Both the position numbers and the translations under genes were made by a program. From Pelagihabitans pacificus (GTDB lineage: Bacteria > Bacteroidota > Bacteroidia > Flavobacteriales > Flavobacteriaceae), in NCBI RefSeq assembly GCF_009371985.2, contig NZ_VIKU02000001.1:744001-808000 (forward strand): a stretch of DNA of 64,000 nucleotides. The letters run 5' to 3'. Below are positions 55,153 through 64,000 of the stretch, in pieces. The number at the start of each line of letters is the position of its first letter. Position 1 is the stretch's first letter. The notes below the pieces were generated by a model, which was not told the origin of the DNA, did no database searches, and worked only from the letters and a program-made list of their open reading frames with translations.

Positions 55153-55875
55153 TTATTTAACGCTCGATACTACTGCTTGTATCAGTTCTGTGTCGGTCAA
55201 TTGCACCGAACCGTCCGCTACATACCGACCAGCACTCATCGGGATTTTAGGCGTACCTTGTATGTTTTGCCGAACCCTTGTGCCCGATAAGTGAATCGCC
55301 TTGAATCCCCTTTCCCGAAACAGCCCCACATTATCCAAACTAATTCCCGAACCCGGCAAGATCGTACTAGTCGTGGCTTCTCGATGCAGATCATGCAGTA
55401 GGTCTATCCCTTCCAAGGCACTCTTTTGCTGCCCGGAACTCAAAATATTTGCAACACCCATAGCTTCCAACCGTCGTAAGGTCACATAGGGGTCGTTCAC
55501 CCAATCGAAGGCCCGGTGAAAAGTAAACGAAAGGTTTTCGGCTGCCGTTACGAGGGCTTCGGTGCGCTTTTCATCCAACGAAAAATCGTCTAGTAGTACG
55601 CCGCATACGATTCCTTCAAAACCTAGATCAACACAAATTGCTATGTCTTTTTTCATTATCTCGAATTCCATTTTGGAATAGGAGAAGTCTCCACCCCTAG
55701 GGCGGATCAACACGTGAACCGGAATCGACACTTGTTCCCTTACCAGCGTTAGGAGTCCGTAGGAGGGAGTGATTCCCCCTACCCCCAATTCGGAACAGAG
55801 CTCGATTCTATCGGCCCCGCCTTTTTCGGCATTCAGTGCTGACTCCAAGGAATTGGCACAAACTTCTACGAGCAT
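55153..55875 (-). CDS. cutC: CutC family protein
   Basis: A 240-residue TIM-barrel protein: MLVEVCANSLESALNAEKGGADRIELCSELGVGGITPS is cut here by position but contains the family N-terminus, and RPRGGDFSYS, GIVCGVLLDDF, TFHRAFDWV and ILSSGQQKSALEGI follow. CutC was first tied to copper tolerance; the molecular role is unproven. It is divergent from the asparaginase-like gene with a 39-nt gap. Confidence 0.94.
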   Translation of the reverse strand: MLVEVCANSLESALNAEKGGADRIELCSELGVGGITPSYGLLTLVREQVSIPVHVLIRPRGGDFSYSKMEFEIMKKDIAICVDLGFEGIVCGVLLDDFSLDEKRTEALVTAAENLSFTFHRAFDWVNDPYVTLRRLEAMGVANILSSGQQKSALEGIDLLHDLHREATTSTILPGSGISLDNVGLFRERGFKAIHLSGTRVRQNIQGTPKIPMSAGRYVADGSVQLTDTELIQAVVSSVK

Positions 55876-55914
55876 TTACCTATATTTAAGGCACTAAAAA
55901 TAACCATCCTATCC

Positions 55915-56904
55915 ATGAAAAGAAGAAACTTTCTAAAAAATTCCAGCGCAGCCACCGCGGGGCTACTCTCGACCCCCTTGCTAGGTTCTTGCCAAGAGAA
56001 AAAAACGACGGCGATTTCCCAAACCGGCAATCCGTTGCGGCCCATCGTTATCTGCACTTGGGATTTCATGAATGCCTCTGCAAAAGCTTGGGAGGTTCTG
56101 TCTAGAGGTGGCAGTGCGCTAGATGCCGTAGAGCAGGGTGTGATGGTCGAAGAAGCCGACGTGGACAATCAGACAGTGGGGGTAGGTGGAAGACCCGATC
56201 GCGACGGCAACGTGACCTTGGATGCCTGTATCATGGACAAGGATGGGAATTGCGGGGCCGTGCTCTATCTGCAAAACATAGCCCACCCGGTTTCGGTCGC
56301 CCGAAAAGTAATGGAAGAAACCCCCCATGTAATGCTGGCCGGAAAGGGAGCTGAACAGTTCGCCTATGAAAAGGGGTTTAAAAAGGTACGTTTGCTAACG
56401 GAAAAATCGAGCCAGGAATGGCAGGAATGGAAAAAAACCTCCGAGTACAGGCCGATTATCAATATTGAAAACCACGATACTATCGGGATGCTCGCCATTG
56501 ATCAAGACGGGAATATCGCAGGAGCCTGCACTACGAGTGGCATGGCCTATAAAATGGCGGGGCGGGTAGGAGACTCCCCCATTATAGGGGCCGGACTTTT
56601 CGTCGACAACGAAGTAGGCGGGGCCACGGCAACCGGTGTCGGGGAAGAGGTCGTACGAACGGTAGGGAGTTTTCTGATCGTAGAATTGATGCGCCAGGGA
56701 AAATCGCCCCAAGAGGCCTGTGAAGAGGGCGTAAGACGCATCATAGCCAAAAATAAGGACCATACCGACTTTCAAATAGGGTTTATTGCCATCAACAAAC
56801 AGGGCGAAACAGGGGGCTACTGCATTCAACCTGGGTTTACCTACAGGACCTATTCCGAGGTCGGGCATAGGAACAATCCCGCAAGTTCCTATATCACCAT
56901 CTAA
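55915..56904 (+). CDS. N(4)-(beta-N-acetylglucosaminyl)-L-asparaginase-like Ntn hydrolase
   Basis: A 329-residue self-processing hydrolase. A twin-arginine start (KRRNFLKNSSAATAG) ends in LLGSC (Cys26), so it is a Tat-exported, probably lipid-anchored protein. The core has GGSALDAVEQG, VGVGGRPDRDGN and the autoproteolysis site NHDTIGML, with Thr189 as the expected nucleophile after cleavage, then AGACTTSGMAYKMAGRVGDSPIIGAG across the substrate loop. The family cleaves the GlcNAc-Asn link of N-glycans. Here it could process glycoasparagine scavenged from outside. It stands alone, between cutC and polA. Confidence 0.93.
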   Translation: MKRRNFLKNSSAATAGLLSTPLLGSCQEKKTTAISQTGNPLRPIVICTWDFMNASAKAWEVLSRGGSALDAVEQGVMVEEADVDNQTVGVGGRPDRDGNVTLDACIMDKDGNCGAVLYLQNIAHPVSVARKVMEETPHVMLAGKGAEQFAYEKGFKKVRLLTEKSSQEWQEWKKTSEYRPIINIENHDTIGMLAIDQDGNIAGACTTSGMAYKMAGRVGDSPIIGAGLFVDNEVGGATATGVGEEVVRTVGSFLIVELMRQGKSPQEACEEGVRRIIAKNKDHTDFQIGFIAINKQGETGGYCIQPGFTYRTYSEVGHRNNPASSYITI

Positions 56905-56960
56905 ATTTTCCGTAAAGTAGATAATCTTCGTAGCTTTGATATCCTTCAAGAACACTTCCA

Positions 56961-59795
56961 ATGGCTGAACAAAAACGACTTTTTTTACTCGATGCATACG
57001 CCCTGATTTTTAGGGGCTATTACGCCCTTATAAAAAATCCGAGAATCAATTCAAAGGGTATGGACACCTCTGCGATCATGGGTTTCATGAATTCGCTCTT
57101 TGACGTCATTAAACGGGAAAAGCCCGACCATTTGGCGGTATGCTTCGACAAGGGAGGAAGCGTGGAACGCACCGAACTTTTTGCCGAATACAAGGCCAAT
57201 CGCGACGAGACCCCCGATGCCATTCAAATCGCCATACCCTACATCCAAAAAATCCTAGAGGCCATGCATATTCCCTCCGTAGTGCTGGAGGGTTGGGAAG
57301 CCGATGACATCATCGGTACTTTGGCCAAACAGGCCGAAAAGGAAGATTACAAAGTTTTCATGGTAACTCCCGACAAGGATTTTGGACAACTGGTCTCGGA
57401 AAATATATTCATGTATCGCCCTGCCCGTATGGGCAATGGCATCGAGATTTGGGGCATTCCCGAAGTACAAAAGCGTTTCGGTGTCGAAAAGCCCGAACAG
57501 GTCATCGATTATTTGGGAATGATGGGCGACGCGAGTGATAACATCCCGGGCTTACCCGGAGTCGGCGACAAGACGGCCAAGAAATTCCTTGCTGAATTCG
57601 GGTCGATGGAAAATCTATTTGCAAACACGGATAAGCTCAAAGGAGCCATGAAGGCGAAGGTAGAGCAAAACAAGGAACTGGGACTGCTCTCCAAAAAATT
57701 GGCAACCATTTGCACCGATTGTGACGTGAAGTTCAACGCTGAGGATTATGAACTTTCGGTTCCTGATGCCGAAAAGGTGCAGGAGATTTTTGAGGAACTT
57801 GAATTCAGGAGGCTCAAAGACCAGTTTCTAAAGATATTCTCTGGGGAAGTAGATACCCCGCAGACCCAAGTTACCAGCACCGAAACGGCCAAAAAACAGG
57901 CACAGCCAGCTGGCAGCGGACAGTTTTCGCTTTTTGGCAACGATGGCAACGCCGCCGCCACCATCAAGGAAAGCTCTAGCAGGAAGACCATTAAAGATGT
58001 TCCCCATGTCTACCAAACTGTCAACCCGGGCATGGCAATGAAACTCTTTATACAGAATCTATTGCAGCAATCTTCTGTGTGTTTCGATACGGAAACAACG
58101 GGAATCAATCCCTTGACAGCCGAATTGGTAGGAATCGCGTTTGCTTGGGAGTCGGGAAAAGGTTTCTACATTCCGTTTCCGGAAGACAGGCAGGAGGCTC
58201 AGGAAATCATCGAGCAATTACGCCCCTTCTTCGAGTCGCAAGACATCGAAAAAATTGGCCAAAACCTCAAATACGACATCAAGGTATTGCACAAGTACGA
58301 CCTATCGGTCAAAGGAAAGCTATTCGACACTATGTTGGCCCACTACCTTATCAATCCTGATATGCGCCATAACATGGATGTACTGGCAGAAACCTACCTC
58401 AACTACACACCTGTTTCGATCACCGAGCTGATCGGCAAAAAAGGAAAGAACCAACTGAGCATGCGCGATGTGCCTTTGGAGCAGCAAACCGAATATGCGG
58501 TAGAGGATGCCGACATCACCTTTCAGTTGGCACAACACTTTCGACCTGAGTTGGCCGAGGCGAAGATAGAAGAGCTTTTCAACAGTATCGAAATTCCGTT
58601 ATTAAGGGTGTTGGCGGATATGGAATTAGAAGGCATCAATCTGGATAAAGTATTTTTAGAGTCCCTTTCCGATGAGTTGAACAGTGACATTGCCTCGCTT
58701 GAAAAGAAGATTTATGAAGCTGCCGGGGAGGAATTCAATATCGGTTCGCCAAAACAATTGGGGGAAATCCTCTTCGATAAAATGAAGTTGGTCGACAAAC
58801 CCAAAAAAACCAAAACCGGACAATACTCCACTGCGGAAGACGTACTTTCATATTTGGCAAAAGACCACGAAATCATACAAAATGTTCTGGAGTACCGGGG
58901 ACTCACCAAGTTAAAAAGCACCTATGTCGATGCATTGCCCGAACAGGTGGAACCTTCCACAGGACGGGTACATACGGATTACATGCAAACAGTCGCCGCT
59001 ACCGGGCGTCTGAGTAGCAACAATCCCAATCTACAGAACATCCCCATCCGTACCGAACGGGGTCGCCAGGTACGCAAGGCGTTTGTTCCAAGGGATGAAA
59101 ATCATGTACTGCTAGCTGCTGATTATTCCCAGATAGAACTTCGAATCATCGCTGCGCTAAGTGATGAAACTACGATGATCGAAGCTTTTAGAAATGGAGA
59201 GGACATTCATGCCTCTACCGCTTCCAAAGTTTTCAATGTACCCATTTCGGAAGTCACCCGCGAGCAACGAAGCAACGCAAAAACGGTTAATTTCGGAATC
59301 ATCTACGGGGTTTCGGCCTTTGGACTCAGTAACCAGACCGACCTCTCGCGTTCTGAAGCCAAGGAATTAATCGATACCTATTATAAAACCTATCCCAAGC
59401 TACGTAATTATATCAGTGACCAAATCGATTTTGCCCGTGAGCACGGGTATGTCCAGACCGTTCTGGGAAGGCGTCGGTATTTGAAGAACATCAATGCGGG
59501 AAATCAGGTGGTACGTGGTGCTGCGGAAAGGAATGCCGTAAACGCCCCGATTCAAGGAAGTGCCGCTGATATTATCAAGATTGCGATGATCAACATCCAT
59601 AAGAAACTGGTAGAGGACAGCTTTAAAAGTAAGATGTTACTACAGGTACATGATGAACTGGTGTTCGACGCCTACAAACCTGAACTGGAAAAGTTAAAGT
59701 CCATGGTGAAATCCGAGATGGAGAATGCCTATAAGCTTACCGTTCCCTTGGATGTGGAAATGGGTGTCGGAACCGATTGGCTAGAGGCGCACTGA
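56961..59795 (+). CDS. polA: DNA polymerase I
   Basis: A 944-residue three-domain enzyme. The 5'-3' exonuclease (1-310) has the FLLDAYALIFRGYYAL start and WEADDIIGTLA. The 3'-5' exonuclease is intact: FDTETTGINP (Exo I), GQNLKYDIKVL (Exo II) and YAVEDADITF (Exo III), so proofreading should be active. The polymerase has DYSQIELRIIAALS (motif A), RSNAKTVNFGIIYGVSAFGL (motif B) and VHDELVFDA (motif C). A low-complexity linker of about 60 residues separates the first two domains. It lies 56 nt after the asparaginase gene. Confidence 0.98.
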   Translation: MAEQKRLFLLDAYALIFRGYYALIKNPRINSKGMDTSAIMGFMNSLFDVIKREKPDHLAVCFDKGGSVERTELFAEYKANRDETPDAIQIAIPYIQKILEAMHIPSVVLEGWEADDIIGTLAKQAEKEDYKVFMVTPDKDFGQLVSENIFMYRPARMGNGIEIWGIPEVQKRFGVEKPEQVIDYLGMMGDASDNIPGLPGVGDKTAKKFLAEFGSMENLFANTDKLKGAMKAKVEQNKELGLLSKKLATICTDCDVKFNAEDYELSVPDAEKVQEIFEELEFRRLKDQFLKIFSGEVDTPQTQVTSTETAKKQAQPAGSGQFSLFGNDGNAAATIKESSSRKTIKDVPHVYQTVNPGMAMKLFIQNLLQQSSVCFDTETTGINPLTAELVGIAFAWESGKGFYIPFPEDRQEAQEIIEQLRPFFESQDIEKIGQNLKYDIKVLHKYDLSVKGKLFDTMLAHYLINPDMRHNMDVLAETYLNYTPVSITELIGKKGKNQLSMRDVPLEQQTEYAVEDADITFQLAQHFRPELAEAKIEELFNSIEIPLLRVLADMELEGINLDKVFLESLSDELNSDIASLEKKIYEAAGEEFNIGSPKQLGEILFDKMKLVDKPKKTKTGQYSTAEDVLSYLAKDHEIIQNVLEYRGLTKLKSTYVDALPEQVEPSTGRVHTDYMQTVAATGRLSSNNPNLQNIPIRTERGRQVRKAFVPRDENHVLLAADYSQIELRIIAALSDETTMIEAFRNGEDIHASTASKVFNVPISEVTREQRSNAKTVNFGIIYGVSAFGLSNQTDLSRSEAKELIDTYYKTYPKLRNYISDQIDFAREHGYVQTVLGRRRYLKNINAGNQVVRGAAERNAVNAPIQGSAADIIKIAMINIHKKLVEDSFKSKMLLQVHDELVFDAYKPELEKLKSMVKSEMENAYKLTVPLDVEMGVGTDWLEAH

Positions 59796-59881
59796 CATAC
59801 AAAAAACCCTCTTTCGCAACAATTTTTTTATTTCATGGCTGTTCTACTATAGTTTAGCATACTATTTGAGCAGGTCTCGCC

Positions 59882-60229
59882 ATGAAAACATTAATTCTAT
59901 TACTGCCAATTCTCATTTTTTCTTTCAACGGAATGGCCCAAACGGACCGGGAGCAAGAAAAAAGGCTTGGAACCGAGGTAACGGTACAACCCAAGGTAAA
60001 GGTATTTCCCAATCCTGCTACCAGTGTAGTAAACATACTTGGGCTTTCCAATACGAACCGGGCCGAGATAACCGTGTCGGATGTATACGGAAACATCGTA
60101 CTTCAACATCGATGGGCCGTTAGAAACCATGCAGTGAACATCCCGATTTCAGATTTACATCCAGGAATTTATATTATTGCGATTCGTTCGGAGGAGCAAC
60201 AGGTACAGACCAAGTTCTACAAGCAATAG
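59882..60229 (+). CDS. Small secreted protein made up of a T9SS type A sorting domain
   Basis: A 115-residue protein: a signal peptide (1-19, ending GMAQ), about 18 residues, then a T9SS type A C-terminal domain (VKVFPNPATSVVNILGL, ITVSDVYGNIV, ISDLHPGIYIIAI, TKFYKQ). There is essentially no cargo domain. The standard domain guides proteins through SprA, so this could be a truncated leftover, a regulator of the sorting pathway or a surface peptide. It ends 1 nt before the convergent receptor gene. The upstream 86 nt hold no clear promoter. Confidence 0.85.
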   Translation: MKTLILLLPILIFSFNGMAQTDREQEKRLGTEVTVQPKVKVFPNPATSVVNILGLSNTNRAEITVSDVYGNIVLQHRWAVRNHAVNIPISDLHPGIYIIAIRSEEQQVQTKFYKQ

Positions 60230-60230
60230 T

Positions 60231-62663
60231 TTAGTCGAAGACAAAATTGTAGGTAACGGCGAACAGTGGACTATTGAGAATAGACAGTTCATAGGTCCCT
60301 AACGGACTTCCCAAAAACACATCTGAATCGACGCCATCTTGCCGTTGGGCATAATATACATTGAAGGGGTTTCTCCTGCTATAGACATTATAGACCGTAA
60401 ATGTCCAATCGCCTACCCATTTTCGATTGGGATTTCTTCCATACTTTATTTTCCAAGAGAAGTCTAGTCGATGGTAAGGCCTAAGACGCGCATTGTTTCG
60501 TTCTATGAAAATAGGCACGTTGATATCTTCCAAAACGAATACACTATTTGCTACCGTATAGGGCCGACCGGTCTGGGCTGTAAAATTGAAACTCCAGGTA
60601 TTGTATTTGTTGCCCTCAAAATTAATCGTTCCGTTGAATACATGGGGTCTGTCAAATTCGGAGGGATACCACTCATTGTTATTGATCCTGTCGGCAAGCC
60701 TTTCATTTTGGGAACGCAGGAGACTTCTGGAATAAGTGTAGTTAAACCAGCCGTTGAAGACCCCTTTCGGTTTTTTAAAACTTAGTTCTACCCCATAGGC
60801 TTCGCCCTCTGCCTGAACAACATCCCTTTGTAAAAACTCCTCCAGAAAAAAATCGGCACCCGGTTTGTACGTCAAATTATTCTGGGTAGCTCTATAATAA
60901 CCTTCCAAACCTACTTCAATGCTGTTGTCGGCGATATTCTTGTAGATTCCGAGGCCATAATTGTCCGCCCGCTGTGGTGCGATGTCGGGATCGGAGGTTT
61001 TCCATCTAGAAGTCGGTAAAGGAGTCGTTGTGTTATAAATATTTTGAAGATATTGGTTGGTGCGTGCGTAGCTTGCCTTGATCGACGTATTCTCACCGAT
61101 TTTTAAATTAGCTCCCAGTCTTGGTTCGAGGCTGTTATACGTCTTTACGGCATCGCCTTTTCCAAACACCGTGGAACCTAAAAGATTACCCGTAACATCA
61201 TCAAAAGTAGCTTCGATAAAAGGACCAACAAATACAAAATGGTTGAACCGGAGCCCCCCTGAAAGAGTTAATTGTTCGAACGGCTTCCAATTGAGGTTGG
61301 CAAAGGCGGCCATTTCATAGCTCGTTTCCGTTTCTAGGGAAACAGGAACAATGCTATTGCCGAAACCGGGATCCAGGGATCCCGGCATGATTTGATATTG
61401 ATTAACTTGGATACCTCCATAGTAATCCAGGTTGTCATTGACCGTTTTTGAGTATTCCGAAATAAAGCTTAAATAGTCGATGGTGGCATCATAGGTAATT
61501 TCATTATCGTTATCCACTTCCGGAAAAATGGTTTTGGGGGTATAATGACTGTAGACCAAAATATTTCGAAGATTCGATTCATCCCCAAAGGTATGGGTCC
61601 AGTTCAAGGTGCCATTAAGGGTCTGAAAGTCGTACTGGTTGTTGCGCGCATTGATATTTTCCACTTGGGAAATTAGGTCTAATTGATAAAAATCCTTGGT
61701 GTAAAAACCGGTAAGGGAAATTTGATCCCTTTCGGTAGGCAAATAGAGCAGCTTCATCGTTGTGTCATAGAAATTCGCCTTGGTATCTTTCAGACGCTCT
61801 GAGAATAGGGGCAAAAGAAAGCCCGTAAATCCGCCTCGACCCCCGATGTTTAATAGTAGTTTGTCCTTAATTAAAGGGGTTTCCAAAGTAAAACGGCTTG
61901 AAACAATACCGATTCCACCTGAAATCCTCGTTTTTTCGACATAAGGGTTTTTCACTTTCACATCCAAGACCGAGGTAATTCGGCCGCCATACCTTGCGGG
62001 GATGTTCGCCCGGTACAGATCAACCGTTGAAATCATATCCGGAGTGAATACCGAGAAAAGGCCGAAGAGATGGGTGGGGTTGAAAACGGGTGCATAGTCG
62101 TACAACAATAGGTTTTGATCTAAGGAGCCTCCCCGTACGGAAAGACCGTTGCTTACCTCTCCGGCGTTATTCACCCCGGCTACCAAGGTCATACCACGCA
62201 GTACGTCGAACTCCCCGACCGCTGCGGGTATTTTTTTCAAGTCTTTTGCATCTAATTGTAACGCACCCATTTGGGGAGTCTCTACCAAATCCAATCTTTT
62301 CTTTGCCCGAACGACCACCTCTGACAATTGCTCTTCTGCTTCATCCAGCTGTATTCGCAGAATCGAATTCCTGTAGAGCTCCACCGTTCTTGAATAATCC
62401 CTGAATCCAATAAACGATACCCTAATAGTGTATACTTCCCCGGGAAGACTAATGGAGAACCGACCGGACGAGTTGGTAACCCCGCCACAGGCACAGGGTG
62501 TGATGGAAATAGAGGCATCATCCAACGGCAGACCCGTTTCGGCTGCCAACACTTCGAACGATAAGGTATATTCCTGGGCCTGTACATAAAACAGTCCGGA
62601 CAGAAAACAAAGGACTGTTGTCAATATCAATGTTTTTTTGGTCATGGTTTGAAATGCTTTCAT
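60231..62663 (-). CDS. TonB-dependent receptor with carboxypeptidase-like N-terminal domain
   Basis: An 810-residue outer-membrane receptor. A signal peptide (ending VQAQ) precedes a CarboxypepD_reg-like domain (about 30-105) with an unusual Cys pair CACGG, a plug (IPAAVGEFDVLRGM, GLSVRGGSLDQNLLLYDYAPVFNP), and a 22-strand barrel to AVTYNFVFD. The ATG at 62663 overlaps the stop of the DUF4249 gene (ATGA), which suggests coupled translation; MTKK six residues on is an alternative. The pairing with DUF4249 lipoproteins is common in Bacteroidota; the ligand is unknown. Energy would come from a TonB such as that at 1499. Confidence 0.93.
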   Translation of the reverse strand: MKAFQTMTKKTLILTTVLCFLSGLFYVQAQEYTLSFEVLAAETGLPLDDASISITPCACGGVTNSSGRFSISLPGEVYTIRVSFIGFRDYSRTVELYRNSILRIQLDEAEEQLSEVVVRAKKRLDLVETPQMGALQLDAKDLKKIPAAVGEFDVLRGMTLVAGVNNAGEVSNGLSVRGGSLDQNLLLYDYAPVFNPTHLFGLFSVFTPDMISTVDLYRANIPARYGGRITSVLDVKVKNPYVEKTRISGGIGIVSSRFTLETPLIKDKLLLNIGGRGGFTGFLLPLFSERLKDTKANFYDTTMKLLYLPTERDQISLTGFYTKDFYQLDLISQVENINARNNQYDFQTLNGTLNWTHTFGDESNLRNILVYSHYTPKTIFPEVDNDNEITYDATIDYLSFISEYSKTVNDNLDYYGGIQVNQYQIMPGSLDPGFGNSIVPVSLETETSYEMAAFANLNWKPFEQLTLSGGLRFNHFVFVGPFIEATFDDVTGNLLGSTVFGKGDAVKTYNSLEPRLGANLKIGENTSIKASYARTNQYLQNIYNTTTPLPTSRWKTSDPDIAPQRADNYGLGIYKNIADNSIEVGLEGYYRATQNNLTYKPGADFFLEEFLQRDVVQAEGEAYGVELSFKKPKGVFNGWFNYTYSRSLLRSQNERLADRINNNEWYPSEFDRPHVFNGTINFEGNKYNTWSFNFTAQTGRPYTVANSVFVLEDINVPIFIERNNARLRPYHRLDFSWKIKYGRNPNRKWVGDWTFTVYNVYSRRNPFNVYYAQRQDGVDSDVFLGSPLGTYELSILNSPLFAVTYNFVFD

Positions 62664-63805
62664 TGCGAAATCCATCCCGGGGGAGGTATCGCGGTTCTAT
62701 ATTTTGACTCGTTGCAAGCCGCCGTACCTGTAATCGGCGATGGGACAGGATCCCCGAACTCTTCGTAATTTGTGAGCCCCAAGGATGTGAGGGCCTCCTC
62801 TTCGATTCCCTTGCGATTCACAAAAATTGAACTACTTGTGCTCGCCGCGGCCGTAAATCTTCCGAACACAAATTCCTCACTATCCGCGCTGGTCATATTG
62901 CCGACCAACGCTGCTGGTGGAGGAGCATTTAATCCACTATTGTTATCTATCAAATCTTTGAGCACTTTATAATATTCATGAGCGGAAGGGGTCAATATTA
63001 ATTGCTCCACCTCTATAACCATATTTTCCTTTGTGTTCAATAACACGTTCCCGATGGAAAACTCGGTCGTAGGTTTACCATCGGAAAATCGATCATCGAA
63101 CAGTGCAACGCCTTCTGGATACACAATTTGCCAACAGTCTTGCTCACAAGCGTAGGTAAAAAAAGGATCCCCCACAATATTAGGACCGTACGCCCTGCAC
63201 TCTCCTTCCCGGTAGTAGCCTTGTATGCAAGTCTCACATAAAACAATCTTTTGAAATGCCTTATAACGCCAATAGTAAAAATTCCTTTCACCCGGCGGAT
63301 CTTCAAAAGAAACCAAAATCTCGTGCCCTGGAACGAATGTGCCATTTGAAGATGGCAAAGGCTCGAGTTCGGCATCATAGCGAACATCAAGATCGGATAT
63401 GGGTAGTGGTTGCAGCACTGTTTCAATCCCAGATTCCAACTTTCTACCATCCGGCATTAGAATATGAAGTTTCCATTGCTGCCCAGGAATAACAATAAAA
63501 TTGGAGGGTGGAAAATAAGTGCCTTCAATTTCGGTCAATTGTACAAAATATCCCGAAACAACATTTTCAAAACTGACATCCGCCCCCTCAACGACATTAA
63601 CAACATATTTTCCAAATTCAAAGGCTGAAATCTCAACCTCGACAAAGGACATGCCGGGGACGGTAGTTGCGAAAGCCTCTACAAATACCAAATCCTCTTT
63701 CAGCTCGAATTCAGGCGTTATCGGGTCGGTGCACGCTACAAATAGCAGTAATGCAAAAATGGCACTTACCGGAGGCGAAAATTTTATCCTGTAATGATTC
63801 CTCAT
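62660..63805 (-). CDS. DUF4249 lipoprotein
   Basis: A 381-residue lipoprotein with signal sequence ending LLLFVACTD. The ATG at 63805 gives a normal signal; a TTG at 63838 would add 11 residues. The DUF4249 family is beta-rich, and here the region includes a cluster of Cys (VLCETCIQGYYREGECRAYG ... YACEQDCW) and ends ACNESKYRTAIPPPGWISQ. The lipoprotein is probably a surface partner of the coupled receptor, by analogy with SusD, which is inference. Upstream is the tail of a related gene. Confidence 0.88.
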   Translation of the reverse strand: MRNHYRIKFSPPVSAIFALLLFVACTDPITPEFELKEDLVFVEAFATTVPGMSFVEVEISAFEFGKYVVNVVEGADVSFENVVSGYFVQLTEIEGTYFPPSNFIVIPGQQWKLHILMPDGRKLESGIETVLQPLPISDLDVRYDAELEPLPSSNGTFVPGHEILVSFEDPPGERNFYYWRYKAFQKIVLCETCIQGYYREGECRAYGPNIVGDPFFTYACEQDCWQIVYPEGVALFDDRFSDGKPTTEFSIGNVLLNTKENMVIEVEQLILTPSAHEYYKVLKDLIDNNSGLNAPPPAALVGNMTSADSEEFVFGRFTAAASTSSSIFVNRKGIEEEALTSLGLTNYEEFGDPVPSPITGTAACNESKYRTAIPPPGWISQ

Positions 63806-63851
63806 ATAACTGTTTCTATCATACCGTCTTGCTGCCAAGCTGTCCGAGAAC

Positions 63852-64000
63852 CTACTGATCTATCCACAATTCAGGTCGTATGGCGGTTCTGAACCTTGTT
63901 TCCGAACAGGGGGCCGAGGTGGTCGGCGGCGGTGGCAAGGGCGAATTAAATGTAGGTTCCAAACGAACGGGATCTCTCGTCTCCAAGGGCTGCTCCTCAA
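63852..64000 (-). CDS. C-terminal tail of a second DUF4249-like gene (partial)
   Basis: A minus-strand frame open to the window edge gives 48 residues ending PCSETRFRTAIRPELWIDQ and a TAG at 63852-63854. The end resembles that of the neighbouring DUF4249 protein (ACNESKYRTAIPPPGWISQ), so the upstream gene is probably a tandem paralogue. The preceding part is Pro-rich (LPPPPTTSAP). The rest is outside the window. Confidence 0.6.
   Translation of the reverse strand, partial: EEQPLETRDPVRLEPTFNSPLPPPPTTSAPCSETRFRTAIRPELWIDQ

Overview
The window reads as chromosome of a marine-type member of the Flavobacteriaceae (Bacteroidota), perhaps of the Maribacter/Zobellia/Arenibacter kind. Support comes from a full-length SprA (the outer-membrane channel of the type IX secretion system, T9SS), a complete alternative complex III plus cytochrome oxidase operon, a T9SS type A C-terminal domain, DUF2723, DUF2807 and DUF4249 proteins, a TonB-dependent receptor with an N-terminal carboxypeptidase-like domain, and promoters of the TTTG-N19/20-TAnnTTTG type. 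Genus placement is inference. No plasmid, phage, insertion sequence, CRISPR array or rRNA was seen; this is mostly core chromosome.

Layout. 1-3.3 kb: the start of ctaB (heme O synthase, cut by the window edge), a decayed metallo-beta-lactamase-fold gene with several lesions, then tonB-like, vanZ-like and gcvH genes on the minus strand. 3.3-13.5 kb: a minus-strand run maeB-ruvA-sprA. 13.7-21 kb: an MFS sugar transporter, queG, a monoheme cytochrome c lipoprotein, a lipoprotein built from two near-identical copies of an unnamed domain, and a 955-residue one-protein signalling system (7TM sensor, kinase, receiver, AraC output). 21-30.7 kb: a natAB-like ABC exporter, a cytochrome P450 downstream of ruvB, pckA with a perfect palindrome upstream, an acyl-CoA oxidase-like enzyme and a DUF2807 protein.

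30.8-42.8 kb is the respiratory core: actA-B-C-D-E-F followed by coxB and coxA, in one direction, with a promoter and a 25-nt inverted repeat before actA and an intrinsic terminator after coxA. The products would take electrons from menaquinol to oxygen through c-type hemes without a bc1 complex. ActC carries a C-terminal helix-hairpin-helix domain and ActA carries six CxxCH motifs. 42.9-47.8 kb: a SPOR protein and the rimP-nusA-infB operon, whose leader holds a promoter, a four-codon reading frame and an intrinsic terminator that overlap in a way that suggests attenuation.

48-64 kb: a cation/proton antiporter, tRNA-Gln(TTG), a DUF2723 membrane protein, a thioredoxin-fold protein lacking both catalytic cysteines, a metallophosphoesterase, cutC, a Tat-exported glycosylasparaginase-like hydrolase, polA, a tiny protein that is essentially only a T9SS sorting domain, and a TonB-dependent receptor translationally coupled to a DUF4249 lipoprotein with the tail of a second DUF4249-like gene just upstream. 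Start codons were moved from the longest frame where an internal ATG fits a signal peptide, the family's usual start or a promoter better.
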